A stretch of DNA of 9,496 bases from Nocardioides sp. (GTDB taxonomy: Bacteria; Actinomycetota; Actinomycetes; Propionibacteriales; Nocardioidaceae): the NCBI GenBank assembly GCA_025965295.1, contig JAOPXF010000109.1:1-9496 (forward strand), written 5' to 3'. The notes beneath the pieces are model-generated. The model was not told the DNA's origin. It searched no databases and worked only from the letters and a program-made list of their open reading frames with translations. Made by a program: the position numbers and the translations under genes. Below, piece by piece: positions 1 through 5,611 of the stretch; the stretch's first letter is position 1, and each line of letters begins with the position of its first letter.

Positions 1-81
1 GTTGCGCAGGAGAGCACGATCCTGGTCCGAGTAGGCCCGTCCGTCGACGATGCCGTAGGCCAGGTGCAGCTGCGTGTTCAT
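1..81 (-). CDS. Unidentified protein, N-terminal 27 residues only
   Basis: Read on the minus strand, an ATG at 81-79 opens a frame that stays open to the left edge and begins MNTQLHLAYGIVDGRAYSDQ. An AAAGGGA purine stretch (98-92) lies about 10 bases before the ATG and could serve as a ribosome binding site. Codon third positions are mostly G or C, as in the neighbouring genes. Another ATG at 92-90 is out of frame. Only 27 codons are visible and I recognise no family, so no function is given. The gene is divergent from the oxidoreductase at 238, so the two may share a control region, and a regulator or enzyme of the same pathway is possible but not shown. Confidence 0.55.
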   Translation of the reverse strand, partial: MNTQLHLAYGIVDGRAYSDQDRALLRN

Positions 82-237
82 GAAGTGATCATCCCTTTCG
101 GCCGCTCTCGGGGCCGTCCCTGTGTAATAAGTAGTGCCGCTCGTGCGACTCTTACATTCTACGGATGTCGAGACCCCCTCCGTTACCAAATCGGGGGTGA
201 TCTCCCCCACCCCGGCGCGGGTGACAGGATCGAGGGC
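82..237. promoter_or_regulatory. Divergent intergenic control region
   Basis: This 156-bp spacer lies between two divergent starts. Its centre (about 121-168) is clearly richer in A and T than the flanking genes, as expected for promoters. TACATT at 153-158 fits the actinobacterial -10 pattern TAnnnT for the plus-strand gene, but I see no good -35. ACATTC-TAC-GGATGT at 154-168 is an imperfect inverted repeat (5 of 6 arm pairs) overlapping that -10, so it could be an operator. CCCCC at 174-178 can pair with GGGGG at 193-197, and the same GGGGG can instead pair with CCCCC at 204-208, giving two mutually exclusive hairpins in the leader. AGGA at 226-229, eight bases before the ATG at 238, is the likely ribosome binding site. 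The function of the palindrome and hairpins is inferred. Confidence 0.45.
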
Positions 238-1239
238 ATGACCACCACCACGCACGAGATCCACCTCGCCTCACGCCCCTCCGGCTGGCCCACCGACGAG
301 AACTTCCGCCTCGTCGAGACCGAGCTGCCCGACCCCGGCCCGGGCCAGGTGCTGGTCCGCAACACCTTCCTGTCCGTCGACCCCTACATGCGCGGCCGGA
401 TGAACGACGTGAAGTCCTACGTCCCGCCGTTCCGGCTGGACGCGCCCCTCGACGGCGGTGCGGTCGGCGAGGTGGTCGCCTCCGGTGACGACGCCGTCTC
501 CGTCGGCGACACCGTGCTGCACCAGGCCGGCTGGCGCGAGCACGCGCTGCTCGACGCCCGGGCGGTGCGCACGGTCGACACCTCGCGGGTCCCCGCGTCG
601 GCGTACCTCGGCGTGCTCGGCATGCCCGGCCTCACGGCATACGTCGGGCTCACCCGGATCGCGGAGCTGAAGGAGGGCGACGCCGTGCTCGTCTCGGGCG
701 CGGCCGGGGCCGTCGGCTCCGTCGCCGGGCAGCTCGCCCGCCTGCTGGGAGCCTCGAAGGTCGTCGGCTCGGCCGGCTCGGCGGAGAAGGTCGCCTGGCT
801 GACCGACGAGCTCGGCTTCGACGCCGCCGTCAACTACAAGGACGGACCGGTCGGCAGGCTGCTCAAGGAGCACGCGCCGTTCGACGTCTACTTCGACAAC
901 GTCGGCGGAGACCACCTCGAGGCCGCGATGTTCCACCTCAACGACTTCGGCCGGGTCGCCGCGTGCGGCGCGGTCGCGGGCTACAACGACGAGCAGCCCA
1001 CGCCGGGGCCGCGGAACATGATGATGATCGTCAGCAAGCGGCTCACCCTGCGCGGCTTCATCGTCAGCGACCACGGCGACCTGGCCGGCGAGTTCTACCG
1101 CCGCGCCGGCGCCTGGGTCGCCGAGGGCAAGCTGACCTACCGCGAGACCGTCGTCGACGGCCTGGACAGCACCGTGGGCGCCTTCATCGACCTGCTCCGG
1201 GGCGGCAACACCGGCAAGATGCTGGTCCGGCTCGGCTGA
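238..1239 (+). CDS. NADP-dependent MDR-family oxidoreductase (zinc-free, PTGR/CurA/YncB-like)
   Basis: This encodes a 333-residue cytosolic medium-chain dehydrogenase/reductase of the zinc-independent group that reduces the double bond of alpha,beta-unsaturated ketones and aldehydes with NADPH. The N-terminal domain carries the family signature LSVDPYMRGRM (45-55). GMPGLTAY (128-135) precedes the Rossmann fold. The dinucleotide loop is GAAGAVGS (154-161), followed by FDNVGG (219-224), CGAVAGYN (243-250) and the C-terminal GNTGKMLVRL (323-332). The zinc-ligand pattern of alcohol dehydrogenases is absent. Length matches the family's usual 330-345 residues. The frame is open further upstream from 64, but AGGA eight bases before 238 and the loss of family similarity upstream favour the ATG at 238. 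The stop is 13 bases from the stop of the convergent PaiB-like gene. A weak CTCGG/CCGAG stem (1231-1246) spans the stop codon. The physiological substrate cannot be told from sequence. Confidence 0.93.
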   Translation: MTTTTHEIHLASRPSGWPTDENFRLVETELPDPGPGQVLVRNTFLSVDPYMRGRMNDVKSYVPPFRLDAPLDGGAVGEVVASGDDAVSVGDTVLHQAGWREHALLDARAVRTVDTSRVPASAYLGVLGMPGLTAYVGLTRIAELKEGDAVLVSGAAGAVGSVAGQLARLLGASKVVGSAGSAEKVAWLTDELGFDAAVNYKDGPVGRLLKEHAPFDVYFDNVGGDHLEAAMFHLNDFGRVAACGAVAGYNDEQPTPGPRNMMMIVSKRLTLRGFIVSDHGDLAGEFYRRAGAWVAEGKLTYRETVVDGLDSTVGAFIDLLRGGNTGKMLVRLG

Positions 1240-1252
1240 CCCCGAGGCCGCT

Positions 1253-1879
1253 TCAGGCGTCGGGACGGAAGCGCTCGACCAGCGCGGCCGACCCGGCGTC
1301 GCCGTCCGCCGCGAGCGTGGCGACCACTCCGTCGATGTCGGCGGCGGGGCGGTTCTGGCTGAGCTTGAACTTCGCCTCCACGCGCTCGATCACCAGCTCC
1401 ACCCCGACGATCGCCCGCAGCTGGCCGGCGTAGAACTTCGCGGGTGCGTCGTCGACCGACCACGGCTGCTCGCGGCCGCGCTCGTGGTGGTCGGTGAGGC
1501 GGCGCACCAGCGCCTCGACCCAGACCGGGTCGTCGTGGACGACCAGCCGGCCGTAGGCGTGCACGGTGACGTAGTTCCAGGTCGGCACGACCCGTCCGTG
1601 CTCGGACTTGCTGGCGTACGACGAGGGGCTGACGTAGGCGTCCGGGCCGCGGGCGATCACCATCGCCTGGCCGAGCGGCGGTTGGCGCCACTGGTCGTTG
1701 TTGCGGGCCACGTGCCCCACCAGTGAGCCGTGCGGCCCGGCGTCCGGGTCGTGCAGGAGCGGCAGGTAGGTCGCCACCAGGCCCTCGTCGGTCGCGGTCA
1801 CCAGGTCGGCGGCCCGCAGGTTGTCCAGGAAGTCGCGCACGACCGTGTCGTCGACCGCGAAGTGGTCGGGGACGTACAC
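1253..1879 (-). CDS. PaiB-like FMN-binding split-barrel protein (putative negative transcriptional regulator)
   Basis: The 208-residue product belongs to the PaiB/FMN_bind_2 family, a split beta-barrel fold related to pyridoxamine oxidase-like flavoproteins. The family was named after Bacillus subtilis PaiB, linked to repression of sporulation and protease genes, but most members have no proven DNA-binding role. Family signatures are MYVPDHFA (1-8), LVGHVARNNDQWR (53-65), EHGRVVPTWNYVTVHAYG (93-110) and FKLSQNR (171-177). The motif usually read as YVSPSWY is YVSPSSY here (82-88), so its tryptophan is replaced by serine. The start is GTG at 1879-1877: GGAGG (minus strand 1890-1886) sits six bases upstream, inside the end of the preceding gene, whose stop is one base away. 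Translation is therefore probably coupled to the PLP enzyme. Family assignment is firm; ligand (FMN, heme or other) and role are not. Confidence 0.9.
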   Translation of the reverse strand: MYVPDHFAVDDTVVRDFLDNLRAADLVTATDEGLVATYLPLLHDPDAGPHGSLVGHVARNNDQWRQPPLGQAMVIARGPDAYVSPSSYASKSEHGRVVPTWNYVTVHAYGRLVVHDDPVWVEALVRRLTDHHERGREQPWSVDDAPAKFYAGQLRAIVGVELVIERVEAKFKLSQNRPAADIDGVVATLAADGDAGSAALVERFRPDA

Positions 1880-1880
1880 C

Positions 1881-3587
1881 TCAGGCCTCCATGCACTCTC
1901 GCGGCAGGTCGAACCACCGCAGGTGCTCGAAGTCCGCGCTCAGGGCGGCCGGGTGGTCGGCGAGGTCCGGCCCCTCGGCGGCGGCCAGGATCGCGGCGCC
2001 CTCGCGCAGGTGCTCGGCCAGCAGGTCCTCTCCGCCGGTGGCCCGGCCGGCCGGCATCGACGGTGCCCCGCCGGCGTACGAGACGTCGTGCAGGCTCAGT
2101 GGCGGCAGCACGACCCCGTCGCGGTGCCGCCACATGCCGGTCGCGGTGTCGAAGCGGTAGTCGCCGAGCAGTCGCCAGCCGTCCCGTGCGACCAGGCGCA
2201 CCGCCTCGGTGAGGTAGTCGGCCACGGCGTCGGAGACGAAGTAGTTGAGGTTCACCCGCACCCAGCCGGGCTTGATGCCCTCGCAGCCGCCGGTGATCTC
2301 CCGCTCGAACTCGTGCGAGCGCTCCAGGTCGATGCCGAGCAGCCGGTGCCCGTAGGGCCCGGCGCAGGAGCAGCCGCCGCGCGACTGGACGCCGAAGAGG
2401 TCGTTGAGCAGCGCCACGACGTAGTTGTGGTGCAGGTAGCGCCCAGACGGCGAGCGCACCACGAACGAGACGATCGAGAGCCGCTTGGCGGCCAGGTTGC
2501 CGAGCAGCTCGATGCTGGGCTCGTCGCGCCACGCCGCCACGGCGCGGGACAGGTGGCGGTCCTCCTGCTCGCGGATCGTGTCGGTGCCGACGGCCTGCTT
2601 GAGCTGGAAGACCAGCCCGGCCCGGACCGACTCGATGATCGCGGGCGTGCCGCCCTCCTCGCGGTGGGTGGGGTCGTCGAGGAAGCGGTGGTCGTCGTCG
2701 TTGACGTAGGCCACGGTGCCGCCGCCGGGGACGTCGGGCACCCGGTTGGCGAAGAGCTCGCGCCGGGCGACCAGGACGCCGGGGGTCTGCGGGCCGCCGA
2801 TGAACTTGTGCGGCGACAGGAAGATCGCGTCCTTGTAGGACAGCGGCCGGGCCGGGTCGACGGGCTGCATCTCGATGTCGACGTACGGCGCGGCCGCGGC
2901 GAAGTCCCAGAAGCTGAGCGCGCCGTGCTCGTGGAGCAGCGTGGAGATGCCGGCCGTGTCCGAGACGATGCCGGTCACGTTGGACGCGGCCGAGAAGGAG
3001 CCGATCTTGAGCGGGCGCTCGGCGTACTTCTCGAGCTGCTCGCGGAGGTCCTGCTGGTCGACGCCGCCGTCGGCGTCCTGGTGGATCACGACGACGTCCG
3101 CGATCGACTCGCGCCACGGGATCTCGTTGGAGTGGTGCTCGTAGGGGCCGAGGAAGACGACCGGCCGCTCGGCGGGCGCGATGTGCTCGGCGAGGTGGTG
3201 GCGGTCCTCGAGCGCCGAGGGGATCCGCAGGCCCAGCACGCCGATCAGCTTGGCGATCGCGCCCGTGCACCCGGAGCCGGCGAACAGCACGACCGTGTCG
3301 TCGTCGCCGCCGACGGCGGCGTGGATGATCGCGCGGGCGTCCTCGCGCAGCCGGGTCGTCTGCAGCCCGGTGCCGCTGGACTCCGTGTGCGTGTTGGCGT
3401 AGCTGGGCAGCACCTGGTCGCGGATGAAGTCCTCGATGAAGCCGAGCGCGCGGCCCGAGGCCGTGTAGTCGGCGTACGTCACCCGGCGCCTGCCGTACGG
3501 CGTCTCCATCACGTGGTCGTCGCCGATCACCGAGTCGCGGATCAGCCGCAGCAGCGCGTCCTTCTCGGTGCTCGACTGGTCGGCCAT
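1881..3587 (-). CDS. Class V aminotransferase-fold PLP enzyme, cysteine desulfurase-like, with C-terminal extension
   Basis: This 568-residue protein has the fold-type I PLP core of the class V/SufS-like group. Visible landmarks in order are TESSGTG (68-74), the loop EHHSNEIPW (150-158) resembling the SufS EHHAN segment, WDFAAAAP (227-234) whose Asp228 should contact the PLP pyridine nitrogen, and SPHKFIGG (258-265) whose Lys261 should form the Schiff base. GGCSCAGPYGH (404-414) places Cys406 and Cys408 where desulfurases carry their catalytic cysteine loop. Desulfurases are usually about 400 residues; the extra length includes about 95 residues after the core (roughly 472-568) that I do not recognise. 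The ATG at 3587-3585 has GGGGAGG (3608-3602) 14 bases upstream, rather far, so Met27 remains an alternative start. It is the first gene of a pair with the PaiB-like gene. Whether it is a desulfurase, a lyase or another PLP enzyme is unproven. Confidence 0.88.
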   Translation of the reverse strand: MADQSSTEKDALLRLIRDSVIGDDHVMETPYGRRRVTYADYTASGRALGFIEDFIRDQVLPSYANTHTESSGTGLQTTRLREDARAIIHAAVGGDDDTVVLFAGSGCTGAIAKLIGVLGLRIPSALEDRHHLAEHIAPAERPVVFLGPYEHHSNEIPWRESIADVVVIHQDADGGVDQQDLREQLEKYAERPLKIGSFSAASNVTGIVSDTAGISTLLHEHGALSFWDFAAAAPYVDIEMQPVDPARPLSYKDAIFLSPHKFIGGPQTPGVLVARRELFANRVPDVPGGGTVAYVNDDDHRFLDDPTHREEGGTPAIIESVRAGLVFQLKQAVGTDTIREQEDRHLSRAVAAWRDEPSIELLGNLAAKRLSIVSFVVRSPSGRYLHHNYVVALLNDLFGVQSRGGCSCAGPYGHRLLGIDLERSHEFEREITGGCEGIKPGWVRVNLNYFVSDAVADYLTEAVRLVARDGWRLLGDYRFDTATGMWRHRDGVVLPPLSLHDVSYAGGAPSMPAGRATGGEDLLAEHLREGAAILAAAEGPDLADHPAALSADFEHLRWFDLPRECMEA

Positions 3588-3618
3588 GGGCCCAGCCTAG
3601 GCCTCCCCGGACATGCCG

Positions 3619-3650
3619 CGGCGGACCGGGAGAAGACTCCCGGCCCGCCG
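3619..3650 (-). terminator. Strong GC-rich hairpin terminator after the S55 gene
   Basis: CCGGGAG (3626-3632) pairs perfectly with CTCCCGG (3637-3643) across a four-base AAGA loop. After one A/C mismatch the stem continues for six more pairs (3619-3624 with 3645-3650). It lies 27 bases beyond the stop of the S55 gene and about 30 bases before the start of the PLP-enzyme gene, all on the minus strand. No T-run follows, as is common for actinobacterial terminators. It argues that the S55 gene and the PLP-enzyme/PaiB-like pair are separate transcription units. Confidence 0.75.
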
Positions 3651-3676
3651 TGACGAGCGTGCTGCGTGCCGATGCC

Positions 3677-5422
3677 CTACTGGACGATCACCCTGACCCG
3701 CTTGCCGCCCACGACGACCTTGTCGAGGGGCTGGGTGACCTTGCTGGCGGTGAGCGAGCTCCGCCTCTTCGCGACGTCCAGCGACACCTGGATCTGGTCG
3801 TTGCGGACCAGGGTGTCGGCGTACTTCTCGGCCTGCGCGACCGAGTTCGGGTAGGAGAGGCGCGACCACGTGTAGCTGCCGCCGACGACGAACAGTCGGC
3901 CCATCGAACCCGACGCCTTCTCGGGGACCTTCAACGAGACCGGGACCGTCCGCGTGCCGGTGGCGCCGGTGAGCACCGCCCGGAGCCGCAGCGTCTTGCC
4001 GGCCTCGGTGACGATCGGCGCACCCTTGCCGGCCTTGGTCCACGCGCCGCCGACGTACTGCTCGACGCGGGAGACCTCCCAGGTGGAGTTGTCGTCGATC
4101 ACGTCGGAGTCCATCGTGACGTCGTCGATCGTGACCCCCCTGACGGCGCTCAGGGAGTAGACGAAGTCCGCGAGCTCGTAGGCCGAGTCGAAGGTGATGT
4201 CGTAGTCCGAGGCGTAGCGGTCGGTCACGCTGATCGTGAACGGCGACCCGTCGCCCTCGTGGCCGGTGATCGTCCAGCTGAGCAGCTCCGAGCCGGGCAC
4301 GATCGCGTCCAGGACCCGGTCGTGGTTGGCGACCAGCTCGTAGAACGTGGTCGCGGCGGCACCCGAGGGCACCGACACGTGGCTGGCGCCGGTGCGGGAC
4401 CGGTCCCGGTAGGACACCGCAGAGGTGATGTCGGCCGTCTCCGGCAGGGTGCCGAACAGGCCGGTGATCCCGGTCAGGTGGTCGTCGGTGATGGTGCCGG
4501 CCGGGGCGCCCAGGTTGGCGACCTTGAACGGCGCCCCGAGGGACTCCTCCTGGATGTAGATCGCGTCGGCGGGGTGCATGGTCAGCGTGGTCGCTCCGAG
4601 GAACGCCATCGGGTGGCCGAAGCCGACCACCTTGCCGTTGCAGACCGAGGTGGCGGTGCCGACCCCGGCCTGGGTGACGTCGCCGTACGACAGCGAGGCG
4701 GCCAGGTTGCCACCCGCGACGATCGTGTCCGGCCCGGCGCCGACTCCCGGAGCCGCCGAGGAGCCCATCGCGTAGGTCTCCTTGGGCAGCCAGGCGTGCT
4801 TGCCGGTCGCCTGGGCCTGCTCCAGGCGGCGGGCGCCGATGCCGCTGACGCCGAGCGGCATCTTCAGCTGCGAGAGGCCCTCCTCGGCCTGGGCCCTCGT
4901 GACGTCCGAGTGGCCGGCGATGGTGCGCGCGACCGCACCGCCGACCTTGATCGTGCCGGGGCGGGCCGAGGCCAGGTAGTTGTCCATGTCCTCGAACGGG
5001 GTGACGCCGGCGACCGGCGACGGGCCGTAGGCCAGGCCGTAGGCGACGGCTCCGATCAGGCGGCCGTCCGCGGCGTAGACGGGCGAGCCGGACATGCCGG
5101 ACCAGATGCCGCCGGCCTGCTGGATGGCCGGCGAGTCCAGGCGCACCAGCACCATGTCCAGGTCGGGACCGATGCCGTCGTCGAGGACGCCCAGGACCTC
5201 GCCGGTGAAGCCCTCGGGCGTGGTGCCCTTGCTGACCGTGAGCCCGGTGACGGCGTCGCCGTCCGTGAGGCTCGCGACCGGGTAGGCCGCCTTGCAGTCT
5301 CCGGCCGGCTCGGCCGAGGTGGCGGTGCCGCCGGTGACGGCCGCCATGCTCAGGCCGAGGCCGAGCACGGCCCCGAGAGAAGCCAGGGCGCGGCCCCGGC
5401 TCATGACTGTGCTGTGTGACAT
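3677..5422 (-). CDS. Secreted S55 (SpoIVB-type) serine peptidase-domain protein
   Basis: This 581-residue protein starts with a basic tip and hydrophobic segment (about 8-30) and a likely signal peptidase site after ATSA (residue 37), so it should be exported. GIWSGMSGSPVYAADGRLIG (105-124) is the S55 nucleophile region, with Ser111 as the predicted catalytic serine. LAYGPSPVAGVTPFEDM (130-146) is typical of the family. VVGFGHPMAFLG (265-276) carries the predicted catalytic His270. Serine thus comes before histidine, opposite to B. subtilis SpoIVB. The region from about 380 to the end is beta-rich, with RTVPVSLKVP (491-500) resembling C-terminal modules of other S55 proteins. Only two cysteines occur (43 and 261) and they could form a disulfide outside the cell. 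GGGGAGGAAG (5440-5431) before the ATG at 5422 fixes the start over Met7. Substrate and activity are unknown; in a non-sporulating relative it cannot be assumed to act in sporulation. Confidence 0.88.
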   Translation of the reverse strand: MSHSTVMSRGRALASLGAVLGLGLSMAAVTGGTATSAEPAGDCKAAYPVASLTDGDAVTGLTVSKGTTPEGFTGEVLGVLDDGIGPDLDMVLVRLDSPAIQQAGGIWSGMSGSPVYAADGRLIGAVAYGLAYGPSPVAGVTPFEDMDNYLASARPGTIKVGGAVARTIAGHSDVTRAQAEEGLSQLKMPLGVSGIGARRLEQAQATGKHAWLPKETYAMGSSAAPGVGAGPDTIVAGGNLAASLSYGDVTQAGVGTATSVCNGKVVGFGHPMAFLGATTLTMHPADAIYIQEESLGAPFKVANLGAPAGTITDDHLTGITGLFGTLPETADITSAVSYRDRSRTGASHVSVPSGAAATTFYELVANHDRVLDAIVPGSELLSWTITGHEGDGSPFTISVTDRYASDYDITFDSAYELADFVYSLSAVRGVTIDDVTMDSDVIDDNSTWEVSRVEQYVGGAWTKAGKGAPIVTEAGKTLRLRAVLTGATGTRTVPVSLKVPEKASGSMGRLFVVGGSYTWSRLSYPNSVAQAEKYADTLVRNDQIQVSLDVAKRRSSLTASKVTQPLDKVVVGGKRVRVIVQ

Positions 5423-5449
5423 GAAGCCACTTCCTCCCCGATAGGTAGC

Positions 5450-5475
5450 GGACGTGACTCCACGTCCCGCACGTC
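5450..5475. promoter_or_regulatory. Palindromic CACGTC cluster, candidate operator
   Basis: GGACGTG-ACTC-CACGTCC (5450-5467) is a perfect inverted repeat with seven-base arms, and allowing one bulged C extends it to nine. A further CACGTC follows at 5470-5475, so three copies of the hexamer (two direct, one inverted) lie within 26 bases. The cluster sits 28 bases upstream of the S55 start codon and just upstream of its ribosome binding site, where a promoter would be expected, and in the spacer shared with pepN. Binding by a dimeric regulator is inferred from symmetry and position only; a hairpin in the S55 leader is the alternative. Confidence 0.4.
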
Positions 5476-5598
5476 AGACGCGGCGAGCACCCGTTTGGTT
5501 GCCCCGAAATCCTGTCCGGGCCGCAGCGTAGGTCGGCGCGGGTCCCGGGGGGCAGAGTCGAAGGTCTCTTTGCCGAACCGTGACCTCCCGGGGCGACA

Positions 5599-5604
5599 TA
5601 GGGT
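5599..5604 (+). promoter_or_regulatory. Probable -10 element for leaderless pepN transcript
   Basis: TAGGGT fits the actinobacterial -10 pattern TAnnnT. Seven bases separate it from the GTG at 5612, so transcription would begin at or next to the start codon and give a leaderless mRNA. No -35 box at normal spacing is evident (TTGCCG at 5570-5575 is too far). The overlapping AGGGTGG (5600-5606) could instead be read as a ribosome binding site five bases before the GTG, so the two readings compete. Confidence 0.45.
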
Positions 5605-5611
5605 GGTCGCC

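Noticed and set aside
64..237. N-terminal extension of the oxidoreductase frame back to 64
   Set aside because: The frame is merely open. The extension overlaps the likely promoter and the divergent gene's start and has no family similarity, while AGGA eight bases before 238 marks the real start.
1231..1246. CTCGG/CCGAG stem at the convergent oxidoreductase/PaiB-like junction as a bidirectional terminator
   Set aside because: There are only five pairs, it overlaps the stop codon and has no T-run; too weak to list as a terminator.
3588..3601. GCCTAGGC palindrome before the PLP-enzyme start as an operator
   Set aside because: An eight-base palindrome in GC-rich DNA is expected by chance, and it has no second copy or extended symmetry.
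1821..3653. Long open frame on the plus strand opposite the PLP enzyme (about 610 codons)
   Set aside because: It is an antisense shadow of a GC-rich gene: low-complexity, rich in V, R, G, A and D, with no motif, while the opposite strand has clear PLP-enzyme signatures.
3650..5419. Long plus-strand open frame opposite the S55 gene
   Set aside because: It is a mirror of the S55 reading frame with repetitive biased composition and no recognisable domain; the minus strand has a signal peptide, catalytic motifs and a good ribosome binding site.
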